Source: Aphelocoma coerulescens (taxonomy: Eukaryota > Chordata > Aves > Passeriformes > Corvidae). Taken from it: DNA of 64,000 nt. The notes under the pieces were generated by a model. That model saw only the letters and a list, made by a program, of their open reading frames with translations. It was not told the DNA's origin and made no database searches. The first letter of the stretch is position 1. Each line of letters begins with the position of its first letter. Location: NCBI RefSeq assembly GCF_041296385.1, contig NC_091023.1, positions 5,084,924 through 5,148,923 on the forward strand. Direction: 5' to 3'. The translations under genes were made by a program, and so were the position numbers. Shown here in pieces: positions 46,401-59,816 of the stretch.

Positions 46401-49400
46401 AGCTACTAAAAGATTGCTTTCAGATCAGAGTCCTTGTCCTGTTTTGAGGGCCAGACCATTCTGAAACTGATCAAAGAAAGCCTTTAGGGAGAATCAATAA
46501 GACAGGGAATAAGACAATACTCTTTTATTAGGCGATATATTCTGGTTAGGACAGTACTACTATTTCAAAGGCTCATAACATTTAGATTTCAAATCCAGAA
46601 AGTTTAATAAGTGAGGCACAGGCAGAGTACTTATGAAGAGGTTTGTCTGTAGGAAAAGAACTTTGGCAACCATTCCAGGAATAGACAATGCACATGCAAC
46701 AGAGAAATACCCACAAACTGCTGTCTCTCTGATGAGATCCCACAGCTGATCAGTGTGGGGTGAGAAAGCCTAGAGTTTCTTCCTGGGGGAGCGACATCAC
46801 AAGGTTAGTTATTCAAGATGGGGCCAGTTCTTCAGGCAAGAAATACTTCTAAACTGAGGAAAAAACTTGTACTTCTGGTACAATTATTCCTTTGATTAAC
46901 ACATAAATGCTGCTCTTGTTAACCAGCATATTTTCAACCAAGGTGTTAACACTTACATACATTAGTATGCTTGCAGTTCTAGCACAACTAACTAGATCGT
47001 GTATACATAGACAATAGCTACACAACACTCGATAGATTGTATAACCAGAGATAAATATGACCTTATTGTCATATATTGCTACACTTTGCAGTGAAAATAT
47101 AAATGCAGATCAAGGCTTTGCGCCTGTAAGCACCAAGTGTTGTAAATACAGGCATAAGAAATAATAGTCCTCTGTATTCCTTTAATAGAGGTTTATGACC
47201 AGCTTGCTTTCCTGCTTCCTGCTTTGTCGATATGGCACCAATCCTTCTTCAAGCAAAGCACAGTTTACGTTTCCTAGATTAACTTCAATATTCATTCACC
47301 GTGTCTGTCCTTTTGGATATGTTTTTCCTGCAGTATTATATCATCCAGATAATTTCCTGGCTCTTCTGATTTTTACTTCTTCATGATATATTTAGCTCTT
47401 TTGAGTAGGTAGGTTTTTCACAAATATGTTTAAAACTCTGCCTTGCAATCAGTTTGTTTTATAAAGAGAACTCAGCAGTTTGCTCTATTAACAGAGAAAC
47501 CAAGCAATACATGTTTCCACCCTTCTACAGAACTAGCTGGATATCTAAGAACTGGGCGCACCCCACCTCTTGGCTGCATACTCCATGGCTGGCATTGGCA
47601 TTTACCCACCACTGCCAAACCCACGTGTTGCTCAGCCTCTACCAAGAGCTCTTTTCCTGTAAATTCCCCAGACACAAACAGTCCAGTATAGGCGAGAAAG
47701 TGTCAGATGAAAACAAGAACTATGCATCTCTTTACTGGCATGGCATGGCATTTGGCAAGAATTAAAGACAAACAGTTCTAGTATTAATTCCTTCCAGCAA
47801 CTTACTCCCAGTTGTTATGCAAGCCATGACCTGGTATTTGAGTCATACTATAAATGGCAAATTGCAACACCTCCATGGGCAGCTGTCAAAAGCTCCCAAA
47901 ACCACACTAACTTGAGCATCTTAGAATTCTGAACTGGTCTGTCATCAGAACAGTCCCAAGCAACCCTCACTAGGTCATGCCACAGAACTGTAATGCACCC
48001 CATTCAGTGCAAATGTCTGAGGCAGCAGGCAGGAAGGTACAGCTGGAACAACAGGGGCTGTCGCAGGCAGGATCTGCAGAGTGCGGCGAGAAGGGAGGGG
48101 GAAGCTCACAGACTGCCAGCCTCGCTTCCTCCTGTAGCCATCAGTTCCTCAGTTCTGCACTCACAATCAAGTTAATGAATTTGTGAAACAAAAATAAAGC
48201 TCTGTGAATGGATTACACTGAACAGTTGCAGTTACAGCTGCAGAACTGATACTGCACCACACCATGTGTTGGGATCTCTGGCTCAGGCTCCAAAACCTCA
48301 TGCTTTTTATTTTTGAGCTGTTCCAAGTCACCATCAAATATTTGTATTCCAAAAATTAACCACATGAGTATTGATGCTGCAGCTGACATCTATTACATTA
48401 ATACCCAAGAATTCACCCTTAGCCACTGATCAGTACCACACACTTGCAATTAGTGGGAAAAATAACTGGTATTGGAGGTGCATCTCTGCTGCTGATTTTC
48501 TGCCTGCTGTGCCCTAAAGTATTTGTGCATCCACTGGAGTGATATGGTTGGAGATTATAAAAGTCCATGTGCACTTGGAGTATTAACAAGCCACACGTGT
48601 AGAATGGAAAGAGATTAATCGTAACCATGTAATGCTGCTAATCTTCAATCCCACCAGGAATTTCACTTGCCTCCGTTTCCTCTCTGGGACATATTCATGT
48701 TAGATGAATGCTAGAAAACTGGGAAGATCTGTTAAAAAGATACTTTAGGCCTCTCCTCAGTCTTTATAATCCTGGCCTGCTCTACAAGCCAGGAGAGCTG
48801 CACTATTTCCAAGGCTATACTGATGCTGTAATAAGAGCAAATATGCGACCACATGCACTTCAGCTCAACCTGTACCAGTCCACTGGGAAAATCAAGATGA
48901 TGTCAGGCAGTTGCACTTTCATGGCTGTGATTTATTCCAGGTGGGATAAAGCTACCATACGTAGCCAATCTCTACGCAGCCTTCTCATTGCAGCAATGTT
49001 GGAGCAATGTTGTTGCTTCCATTTTACTCGGATCATAAGGCCTCATCATAGTATTCTCAATTCTGCCTGCTGAAGCCCAACGAGTATTTGCTCTTGTTGA
49101 ATGCCAAGCACAAAGCAACAGACAAAATGACCCTTCTGACTTGCAGCCTGCATTCACTGCCTTTGCAGTTGTTTGCATTGAGGAGTTTCATTATTTTCAG
49201 ATCAATAAAGTATTGTCAAGCTTGGGTGAAGAGAAACAGTTTGGGTGATTATAAGAGCTCACAACCTATGTCAATTGACACTAATATCTTTTCAAACTCA
49301 TGCATCTGAGGTAGTTTGAATAGTAATTTTTTGCATATGCCATGGGCCAAGTGACATACCAAGTGGCCAAATACCCAGGCTTGTTACACTGGCTTTAAGA

Positions 49401-50492
49401 GCAGGATAAAATCTCTCCCAAGGCATCTGCAGTTGCGAGAGATCCATTTTCATTAATGGATATATACAGCTTCAAACCTGGCTATTAAAATTTTAACCTC
49501 TCCCCCAACTCCTGAAAGCTTCTAAAGCTCTCCTCATCTACTTGAATGGAGACAATTGCTACACCCAGAGGGCCAGAAACATTCATTATTTCTTCCAGGT
49601 GCTATGGACCTCCAAGTATTTGCTCACTCTTTAATGGCAAGACCGACTAAGATAAAATTTATGTCAACAGCTATATCGTGCTCTCAACACCCTGAACAAT
49701 CTGTCCAGAAGAGTCCAAACAACAGGATATCCCAACAAACAGTGAGGAAGAATTGAGAAGGGATATCATAACCATTTCCATTCTTTGAGATAAGCAGTCC
49801 TACAATAATGGTGGATTTCAGCAGAGCAGAGGAGAAAAAACAGCCCAGTAACTTGCTACATTTACCAAATGATTGTTCTTACTGAGACTCATGCACTGCA
49901 GAATTTCATTTACAGTGTCTTAACCTTTCCAAGAACAGAGTCCTTGCACTTGAAGAGCTCAGGAGCAACCCAGGGAAAGGTTTTAAACAATAAAAACTAA
50001 AAAACTAATTTCATTTTTCAGCCTACAAAACCCTTCATTTTTTGGTTTCCCAAAGCAGCTACAATAAATGCATTGTCATTCTGAAACCTTTTCATAGCAA
50101 CCTTCCATAACAAGAAATGGAAAATCTGTGAGAAGTTGACAGTGAGTTAAAAGTAAAATAATTACCACACCTCCAGAGAGGAAAACTGGATCTAGATGAT
50201 CTCAGCAATTGAGAAAGTCAGAGATGCAGAGCATTATACACTTGAATGAACTCATGTTTGCCAGGCTTTTGTGTCTGCACAGCCCAAAGAACCCAGCCAC
50301 CAATGCCAGTAAAAACAATGGAGGATGAGGCTCTTTGGCTAAAAAACCTTTATTTTTCTTACAAAAAAAAGCTGAAAAACTGGAAAAAGCTATGTCCTAA
50401 AATGAGCCATGTGTAGAGGATTCATCATGTTTTACTTTTGGAAACACTGCTATTGAATATTTTACATCCCTTTGACAGTTCAAGGCATAAGT
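43430..50492. other. non-coding DNA
   Basis: No gene is recognised. The 121-codon frame at 48708-49073 lacks domains and trusted splice sites. The only tandem feature seen is the heptamer array at 44030-44050. Confidence 0.55.
44030..44050 (+). repeat. three tandem TTTTGCC units
   Basis: Three exact TTTTGCC heptamers stand head to tail. The array is too short to be a minisatellite. Confidence 0.9.
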
Positions 50493-50505
50493 AAAAAAAA
50501 AAAAA
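50493..50505 (+). repeat. poly(A) run
   Basis: Thirteen A residues with no recognisable retroposed sequence on the 5' side. Confidence 0.85.
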
Positions 50506-53091
50506 TTCAGTCATGTTATCCCATGAAGAATAGTTTAAAGTATTTTTACAGTATAGGCCAAATTTTTCCCAGTGTGTGTATCAGACAATGAGAATACATT
50601 GGCTTGCCTTTGCCTATGCACCAAGGTAGTTCTAAGTACTTGCAAGCTCAAGCTTGTACACATCCATCTGTCAGCACTAAACCTGCTTTGATCATTACTT
50701 CTCCTGTCCACTGCACCAGGCCTGTCTTGCAGAAGTAACCTGCAAAAATCTCTTTCCAATCAGCAGTAAAAGCACGGCAGATGAAGATAAGGGAGAATGC
50801 TGTCAGTTCAGGCAAGGAATGTAAATGTTTCGAACTGGGAAGATGTCACTGCATCCCAAGCTGTATGTTGTTTGTGTGTGCCTGGCATTAATAGTGGGAC
50901 TGAGAGCCAGCTTGATTGTCTATGATTTAGCTGTAAGTCAAGGCAGGACACAAAGCTTTCTTCTGAGTCATTAAGGGTTAGCTACCAGTTTCATAGCCTG
51001 CCAGATACTCCCTTTGGCTCGCCACAAAACCAGTTCTTTCCTACAAAGTATAATACAGACTGAAAATGATTCCAAGGAGACAGCCATGTGCTTGTGGAAT
51101 ATATCAAATTAGAAAAGCTGTGTTTCTAAGGTTCTCAGTGATGGACCAGAGCAGGCTGGACTGTCCACTGACTTACAGGGTGTCTCATTCCTTATGTCCT
51201 CTCAGTCCTTGCTGTTTAACCATGGTCTCCAAATCACACATACTAAAGCTCAGATGAGTCACAACATCAAGAAAAACAAGATTAAGCTTGTTGTATCCCA
51301 TCTGCTTCATGCACAGAAAACCAGTTGCACAGCCCCAGGACAGTGAAAGCTGTAGAATGTCATGGAAAGCAGCCAACTTCCTTTTTGCTGTGTTCTCCAT
51401 CTGCCATCTTGCCTTCACTGCAAATTGATGTTAACAGTATTTTATTACTTTTTTTTCATCTGTGCTGTGCGCTGCTTTTTAGGAAAATGTCACCCCAACA
51501 ATCTTTCCTACAAATAGAAGTTCACTTTAGTTCACACTTCCTAGGACAGTGTTGACAGATCAGGAAAGTAGTATGTTGCTTCATGTCTTGACAACACTAT
51601 CATAATAATAGTACTTAATAATCTTCTCCCAACTATTGTGCAGAACCACTGTGTACTAGAAGAAAAAGGCTTTAATGTATTTGATCATTCAGGATTAAAC
51701 AAATTCTAGATACTTCCAGTTCAAACTGGGAAAATTCATTTCTAATTTGCTAATTGACTAAGGTCATACATCCACATAGAAAAACATCTGTGCCTTCTGT
51801 TTCTTTAAATTAAATAGCTTCCAATTACGTTATGCTACGACCTCTTCCTTGGGTAAATCATTTTAGCTTTGGACAACTCTTTCCTTGCATAAATCTGCTC
51901 TTTTTTTTGAAATCTTCAAGAAACTGTATCTCCATTTGGATGCTATCACCAAGTAAGCAACTTCTAATTAAGGCAACATTAATGCTGTCTGTATTACACA
52001 TTTTTATACCCTGATCATTTTCATGCCAGCAGCTGCAGCACAGCTCTTTATATGGATTATTATTCTACCAGTAGTTCAAACCACACACAAGACTGGTTTG
52101 GTTCCATTTTAACTCCATGCAATCTATTTTAAATAATAGCATTTGTGCTTCTACTTCCAAGGATCCCAGGTTTTGTAGGTAACATCCATTTGAACAACAA
52201 CTAGGAAAAGGAGGATTGAAAAACAATCTGAATTTCTCCACAACCTTTTCTATATCACATAAGCCTATGTGGCTCATCTCATCTTTGATTTATTGCTGAA
52301 ACACCTTCCTTCCATTTCCTGCAAATCAGTGAAAGGGATATGAGGATATGAGATATGATTTCAGGAGACATGAATTTTCTTATAAATTCCACTGATAATC
52401 TGCATTACTCCAGGAAAATTTGCTTGCTTAGGGAGACCTAAACGTAAGTGAAAGCAATGTTTCCAATGAGTCCTAACTTTGGTAAACTATAAATGTCCAT
52501 AGTGGGTTTGAAACAATAACCAATTTCATTAGTGAAGAGAGGATCTGTAGAGACTGTAAGCCTAATCCAAAATTTTGAAACAGAACCACTAAAGACAGGC
52601 TCTTAAATCTCTACGAAGTGGCTGGTGATCTCAAATAGCATTTCACAGTTTGCTTTTAGGACCCTTATTTTCAAACTGAGGTCAGGACTCATAAAATGTT
52701 TAGGTTTAAAATATGATGTGCAGCATTCACCAGAAACAGTGTTCTTCTCCAGTCTTGAGAGGTCAGAAATTTAAATATTCCTTTTGAGCTCAAGAGATTC
52801 TCAATGCTGTTTGCAGCTCTGAACTTGCTTGTAAGTCAGCACCTTCTGGATCAGGTAAAGGAAGCAAGCTGAAGCTGTTCAGTTACTGAAACACTGACGC
52901 CCTCACCTTCCCAAACACTTGCTACACCTTTCCAACAGGAAAGGATCATCAGCTCTCATGTTAAAAGTAAACAGAAATTACTTCATGATGTGAAAAAGTT
53001 CCACACTTTTAAGACTGTTTATGTGTATGCAACTCACTTTTGTAACTGGTTTCACATACGCACTAGCTTGTTTTACTACTTATTTTCCCAG
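50506..53091. other. non-coding DNA
   Basis: No gene or transposon is recognised apart from the short GGATATGA array at 52336-52358. Confidence 0.55.
52336..52358 (+). repeat. short GGATATGA tandem array
   Basis: Two full GGATATGA units are followed by a GATATGA unit, a local slippage product. Confidence 0.85.
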
Positions 53092-53194
53092 GGAGCAGCA
53101 GAAACATTTAAAATCCAGGATGTTTGAAGAATGGTATTCTCTCAGACAGGAACTCTATGAAACCAGTTTTACCATTCTGCCTTTTCAAAGGCAA
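53092..53194 (+). other. possible internal exon, 103 bases
   Basis: The pyrimidine-rich 'tgttttactacttattttcc' plus CAG ends at 53091 and makes a strong acceptor, and GTAAGTATG starting at 53195 is a near-perfect donor. Between them one frame is fully open: one base completing a codon, then 34 codons. The peptide is hydrophilic and looks protein-like ('MFEEWYSLRQELYETSF' is part of it). I do not recognise it. Length and splice sites are typical of a vertebrate internal exon, coding or of a long non-coding RNA. Chance pairing of sites remains possible. Confidence 0.25.
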
Positions 53195-56100
53195 GTAAGT
53201 ATGTACTGGGTGTTGTCTGATGTTCTGGTTCTTGTGAGGAGAACACAGGAAAGGGGACACATTTATGTATCTGCACCACAACATTCCAGACTTCAGGAGA
53301 ATAGTTCACATGTGTTAAACTGACAGAGAAAATTGCTGTTTAAATTTCACTCAAATGAAGAGGCTGGGTATTAATAACTTCAAATTGGTGCTTGCTAGGA
53401 AAGGCCATAAGCAGGCCAACAGACCACTGACAGCACTGGCTGGCAAGCTTTCCTCTTAATCTTACCCAGAATTCAGTGAATAGGTTTATTTTTTCATTTT
53501 TAGTTGTGTTCTAAATTGGACTTCTTAACTTAAGTGTCCCCGCAAGACTCCCCAACAGAACCGCACACAAGTGCAGCTAGCGTCCTTCGACCTCCTCCTC
53601 CCGAGACAGAGCAATTTGCCTTTTAAATGAGTCAGGTTTAGCTACAGGCAGTGTGAACTCTTCCATGGGCAGGCTTGGGAAGGAAGGGAACATGGCAGAA
53701 AGGAACTTTCCTGACCAGATGTCTTTATGGTCCCACTTGCATCACCACACTCATTTTGTGCGCTGTAAAGTTCATTTATTTCAAATTAGAAGAACAATAC
53801 ATAAGATGTTCCTGTAAGTATCCTTTATACCTTGGAAACTTTGCTCCAGTTTATACACCACACTTTTGGCAGCAGAGACAAAAGACAAATTAGAGAAAGC
53901 AGGAAAGATACACATATGGAAACTGAAGTACTTTATGGCTTTGGGAAGAACAGAGATGTAGTAAATAAGAAACAGAGAAGAAAAAATGGGAGAACTGGAC
54001 CAAGATTTTAAGTGAACAATTATGTGAAAAGACAGAGCAGAGACAAACTGTATCATAGCTGTTGCACCTCCAACTTTTCCCCAGGAATAGTTGTGCCTCC
54101 CTGCATTGCTATAATGGATCAGCAAACTCAAAGAATGGAAGGCACTTACATCCTGTGACAGTGCAGGCACACAAATTACACAGAAAGGTGTGAGTGCTCT
54201 GGGAGCATTATGAACCTTCATAAAACAGGTCTACATAATGCCACAAAAATTAATGAAATGAACTAGTAAAACTAGCATCAAACAGGGCTCCAGGTACAAG
54301 GTTTCAGACACTGACTTATCCAATTCAATTTAATATGAAAAAAAGAATTCAGTTCTGGAATCTCATAGTTTGACAAATGCAAACAACAGCTAATTCCCCA
54401 TAGCTCATAATCATGCAAAAAAAATTCCACTCCTCCTTTGAGCTTTTGAGCTGTAGTTTTTGTTCCTATGTGGGAGACAGTCCTAGGAAGGGCTGAACAC
54501 CCTTAGGTTGCATTGTCTTCAGAAGAATCAATAAATTACCTTTTGTTACACTGTACACAATATTTATTGTAGTGTCATAACTAAAAACCTATCATAATTC
54601 AATATCATAATACATAAGAGGAGTGAGTGAACTTACATTTGTGTATTAGGTATTGTCAGAGCTTGATAGAAAAATTATGCTAAAAAATTATCTTTCCACT
54701 GAAGGATGTTCCAAAATTTCTTTAAAGACATCTGACAGTTTTTAAAGCTGGTATAGATCATTATGAAATAGATTTTTTCTGAACATTTTCTTGTGGTGCT
54801 CCAATATTTCCATGTAAAGAAGCCAGAATTTGCTTTAAACTGTTAAAGCACAGATGATTACAGTCCCTACAAAGAGCTCTTCTGACTATACCATGAATGA
54901 AAGCACAATCCCAACTCAAACAGAAGTGACTCTCACCTCAGTGTGGCACTGTGTGTTCTCAGAAGTACTCTCTTCTGTTTCTCCAGCAGTCCTTCTTACA
55001 GCACTTCCTTGGCACTCCTGTGCAGAGATACAGGAAGAAATTTTAAAAAGTCAATTTGACCTTTAGAAAACAAGGAGTCATCAATACAGTTGCTTTCAGT
55101 CCACCTGCCCTTGGAGGAAAAAAGCTTTCTTGATTTAACTGAAAACGCTTCACAGAGAATAGGGTTAAAGGAACATCACTCTGGTTGCAAAATGAGGCTC
55201 TCAAGTGTTAAGAATCACCAGAATTAAGGCGACTTGTGTGACACTGTGTATTCAAGTACAGTCTTTAACTACATAATAGTTTTCGCAAGTTCCATGCTTC
55301 ACTCAACACAGGAATGTACAAAACTCACTTAAGACTTGTGTTTATTATCGTCTTTGTTTGGGTTACAGAGAAGAGGGAACAAGCAACTGTGTTAGGCACC
55401 AAAAGAGCCCTGTGTCCACAGAGAACCGAGGGCATGCTGGTGAGGAATTGCACAGCCCGTGCTCCCTTGCCAGCAGTCAAACATTGCATAACCTATGGCT
55501 TCATTTGGGTACCACTATGGGCTTCTAGGAGGAAAGACATTTCTGCTGTTTCTCAGTCTGGCAAACTGACAGGAACTCAGTTCCTCACTTCTTCTACATG
55601 CCTTTGAGGTTAACTCGTCTTTCTTTAAGGTTCCTATCCCCCCACTCTTTCCATATCCATCTGACTCCAACCTATTGTCATCTGGAGATAACGTTTCTGC
55701 CAGCTATCTCCCATGTTTGTCCCAATCATCAGACACCAGTCACACAAACTAAGAGGCATCAGAGGTATGTAAATGTCGAGCTCCCAGTCAAAAACTGCAA
55801 AGAAGGCAACAAGTGGCAGAATGCCTTCAGCTCTGGGAGGACATACCCCCTCTCAGCTCAATGAAAGGTCTTCATCAAAACTTGGGAAGTAACAAACATT
55901 CAGGTTTAACATGAGTGGTATCTCTGGAGGGAGAGGAATTTGTCGTAACTAAGAGGATTCTGCTACCTTTGTGACAGATGAATACAGTGGTGTAGCTTCT
56001 CATTTACAACATGAGACGTGAAAACCTTGAAATAATATTTCAATTGCAACCATCATCAAGCTCCAGCTTCTCTGAATTCCAACTCACTTCCACAGTAAGA

Positions 56101-56849
56101 ACTGCTGTTAGTGCAGTAGAGATATCATAGACTTTAGCTGAATTCAGCCTCAACATGAGATGGAAGAGCAAATCTCTCTCCCCAGAGAAAGTAACAGTAT
56201 AAATAAAAGGGAAACCGAATGAGAGAAACTGCAAAAGGGAAAGTATGAAAAGAAAAAACACAATTAGACTGAAATTAGTCATTAGGGGGTGCTCAGAACT
56301 GCTACTTGTCTCAGTTTGAAAAACACTGAATCTTTTGTTTCAGTCTTCAGTATTATCTGTAATATGTAACAGCAAAAGCACACATCATGGCCACAGGGAG
56401 TGTGGGATGTGGTAGTGCAGATGGATACCAAGTCTTGTAACTGAGTAGCTCCTTCTTTCATCACAAGGAAAGGCAAAGTAAGTACTTAGCACAAGTAGTT
56501 TTGCTCCATTCCCTATACTCTTCATGTATGACTACACCAGGAAGCAGCTGTTAACTTGTTTTCATTTGTGATCCCACAATAGTTTTTCACCATAGGATTT
56601 TTATATCTAGAAGTGGCTCTAAAGTGGGTCCACACAATTCATAAAGAGAGGAGATGCAGTGCTCAGTAAAAAGTTGCTGACTCCTCTGTTCTTCCCACCT
56701 TAGACTGCACAAAGCATACCAGATCTGCAACTAATGGAGCTCAGGGATAAACTGATTGCAAACACATCTTTCGGAGGCATTATTGGATTTTTAAAGCTTA
56801 GTCTTTTGTTAATTCAGGAACACAAATAACTAATTGTACTGTGTCTAGC
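53195..56849. other. non-coding DNA
   Basis: No gene is recognised. A small CpG cluster lies at 53538-53606. The 146-codon minus-strand frame at 53781-54221 is rich in Phe, Leu and Ser, lacks any domain and is within chance length. An acceptor-like tract ends near 55367 but has no convincing exon after it. Confidence 0.5.
53538..53606. other. small CpG cluster
   Basis: Five CpG sites fall in about 65 bases in an otherwise CpG-poor stretch. It lies about 350 bases after the exon candidate. No function can be assigned. Confidence 0.3.
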
Positions 56850-57035
56850 TCAGATTACATCTGAGAATGGATCTTGGGGCAATTGGGAAAGAACGCTGCC
56901 TTTGCTTTTATTGTGGGAAGCATTCCCTAAGCATAATGCCATTGGAAATGGCTGAAGGGGATTGCATCTGGTTAGGGAGGAAGTTACAAGCATAATAATT
57001 AGCGTCGAATTAGCTGCTGTCTCATCCTGAGCCAG
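56850..57035. promoter_or_regulatory. candidate conserved non-coding element
   Basis: This repeat-free block includes 'gaagcattccctaagcataa' (a TEAD-like GCATTCC core), 'ccattggaaatgg' (CCAAT-box-like inverted pair), 'ataattag' (homeodomain core) and 'gcgtcgaattagctgctg'. No reading frame crosses it. The texture matches avian conserved enhancers more than the flanks do. Only alignment to other birds can confirm it. Confidence 0.28.
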
Positions 57036-59615
57036 GCAAGTCCATCACATTCCTTTTCCCAGCTGCCCTCTGGTGGAAGGCTCTGCAGAACAGCCCCGAG
57101 CAGGAAAATCTTGTTGCTCTTTGTGTATGGTCAACTTGTGACTTAAGCCAGAAAGAATCAAAATAGGATCAACAAACCCTGGGCAGATACCCCCTGCCCA
57201 GAGGCAGGAGAGCTTTGTGAGGCTGAGCTAGAGTGGTTGACACCCCTCTAGCACAGCAGCTCTCTTTATGTGAGCTGACAAGTGGGTTTCAGCACTTGCT
57301 GTACTTCTAAAAGTTACCAGGATCATGTTTGCAGTGCCCTAAAGTAAGGTCTCAGTGTTACTCAGAAAGGGGCTCTCTAGCTGTAATTCCTATAATAATT
57401 AAACAGAATTTTTCTTACTGCCTTCTCTCTGAGTTTGGCTACATGCTGGTACTATTTCATCTTCAGAGAGACCAATGAACTCTTTAATTGGGCAGCTCCA
57501 TGCTTGTGCTGTACACTTGAGTCACTTACCAGTCCATCCCCAGCTTCTGCACACAGGTGATAGTTGTGGGGCCATGTCTAAGGAAGACCACAAAAGCTCA
57601 ATCCACAACAGAGGAAATGACAAAAACCAGGATAGAAACCCTGTCCAGGGGCATGCCAGGTCTGCAGGCAAAAGTCATGGCCACACAAAGTGAAGGGATG
57701 AGTGTTCAGGACAGCAAGGACAGGTAAGCAAGCAATAGGCTCAAACTTGGCACACAAACGTTTGAGGGGCTGGGCTGTGTGGGGCAGTAAGTCATTTTCT
57801 GTCTCCTCATTTTATGATTCTACACATTTTCACGCCACCAGAAACATGAAAGAAAAACACCAACAACACCTCCCTGCCCCTTCTTCCACCCCTCACCAAA
57901 GAAAAAAGAGCTGAGACCAAGCAAGACAGAGGAAAAGACCCAGCAGTGAGGGGACAGCTCAAATGGCACTCAGCATGGCAGGAGGAATCACAGACTCACT
58001 GTGAGAAGGGGTCCTTCACTGGGATCTCCCTGTTCCAAGTCCCCTGCCCACCATCACATCGTGCTGGAACCAGGATGAACCTTGGTGCATCCTCCCAGGG
58101 TGGACCCAGCCAGAGCAGCCCTTTGGCAGGGTCTGCCTGCCCCTCTACCTCCCTGGAGAAACACCCAAGGGATTGGTGGGAACTAGGTGCCTTGTTTTTG
58201 CTGTGCAAAGCAAAAGGAAAAAAATGTGGCACTTTGTTGGCCTGTCTCAGGATGTGGCTCCAGTCTTGGTTCTTTAAGTGCAGTAGATAGGAGAGCATTG
58301 TAAGCCTGTGGGTGTGGGAATGGTCTCGGGGTGCTCAGTGAGGAGCTGTCAATGTAGCATGCTACCATGGTGCTGCCAGAGGTGCTGTGCTCCTGGAGAA
58401 ATTACTGGGGCCAAGACCTGGAGCAGGTTTTAGAGCCTGTGGCTTCACAGCAGCAGGGATAGACGCTTGGGCCAGAGTTTTACCCAGGGAATGAGATTTG
58501 CGTCTGTCAAAATGATCTCGTATCCTCCTGCTTAGCCAAGGGAGAGGTGGTTGGAGGACTCTAGTATATCTTTTATCATAGGTGCATCTTAGAAACGGGG
58601 CATTATGCTGTGTGCCTATTGGGGGACTGAAGGACTACCAGAATAAAGAGGCAGGTCAGTGTTTAGTTTTGAAGATGGAGAGCCTGGTTTGCACTTCTGT
58701 CATCCATCACCAGCAGCACCACAGCTCCTGTCCTGTGTCCTGGTGGTGCCCTGTCCCCCTGCACCACCACAAAGCCCTGAACTGTGCTGGGAAGTGGGGT
58801 ACTAAAACTCACTTATATACCTGCACAAAAATGTGTAAAAGTAGTGCCGCATCTCCTCCCTTTATGAATGGTATGGAGACACTTTGGCATCGAGACATAA
58901 AATGCTTACAGTGGAAAACTATTAAGGATCACCAGTAAAAAGTAACACAGTCCTTATGTGTTCACACAGTCCCATACAACTGGACAGGTGGAGCCATGCA
59001 AAGCTGAGAGGTCAGGCACAGCTTGGGAAGTGGGAGAGTGAGATGTGGGCTGCAGCACCCTCTGTACTGTTGGCCACTCTCCAGCCACTTCCCACCACAC
59101 AGGTTTATGTGCATCATTAGTGTTCTTGCAGCCTTTGAATGCAGGAGAGATAATGAGTTCAAAACTCTGCATTAGATCACAGTCTCTTCCATGAATCCCC
59201 CAATCACACACACAACATCCCTGGGTCACCTGACTGCCCTTCCTGCACAGACAGAGCTGATAACACTCACATAGAGCCACTTCCCTTGCAGGAACCACTT
59301 GTGTCACCTGTGTTCTGGATCAGTAGGGACACTCTCTGCACTTGGCCTGACTCGCTTTAACAGAGGGGGAGAGCAAATTCCAAGCCATATTCCTGGGGCC
59401 TTCTCTCAACTGAGCATGAGCAGCTCCACACTGACCTGGCCCCACCATCCAATAGCACTGGTGCTTAACCGCCTCTGGACCTTTAACCATTCCCTGGGTA
59501 CTTCCACACTCATCTCCCCAAACACATGGAGCCTGGCTGGGGCTGTGAGTAGGGCTTTGTTTCCTTGCCCATGTGGTTTACAGAGCTGCCTTTCTTTGCT
59601 CCTTTGCATTTGCAG
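57036..59615. other. GC-richer non-coding DNA
   Basis: Base composition rises here and so open frames are longer (for example 57946-58290, 58582-58938 and 58954-59307), but they overlap on both strands and show no domain. No CpG island or repeat is recognised. Confidence 0.5.
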
Positions 59616-59816
59616 GCACTGGGCATCCTTGGGGTTATGAGTGATGTGGGAGTTTCAATGAGAAAGATTTATTGTAGAGATAAAAGAATCCTGTTTGACA
59701 TCACAGACTCTGATGATGAATTTCAGCAGCATTTCTTCATGATTTAAGTTGTACTTAGACACTTTTCATACAGAATGGATTTCTAGTCCACTACTTTCAT
59801 AAAGGATTTCAATAAA
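59616..59816 (+). other. possible terminal exon with polyadenylation signal
   Basis: A pyrimidine-rich acceptor ('ctttgctcctttgcatttgc' plus AG) ends at 59615. An open frame of 43 codons follows to a TAA at 59745-59747, and an AATAAA is at 59811-59816. The peptide ends with an acidic stretch (DITDSDDEF) and an aromatic tail. If the candidate exon at 53092-53194 were real, its exit phase (0) would suit this entry phase (0). I do not recognise the peptide, and each signal alone is common by chance. Confidence 0.2.

Noticed and set aside
48708..49073. 121-codon plus-strand open frame
   Set aside because: It looks moderately protein-like, but no domain is recognised and no acceptor or donor pair brackets it.
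53781..54221. 146-codon minus-strand open frame
   Set aside because: It is dominated by Phe, Leu, Ser and Ile, as expected from AT-rich DNA, and has no domain or initiation context that I would trust.
57946..59307. Several 100-118 codon frames
   Set aside because: The local GC rise lengthens chance frames. They overlap on both strands and show no domain.
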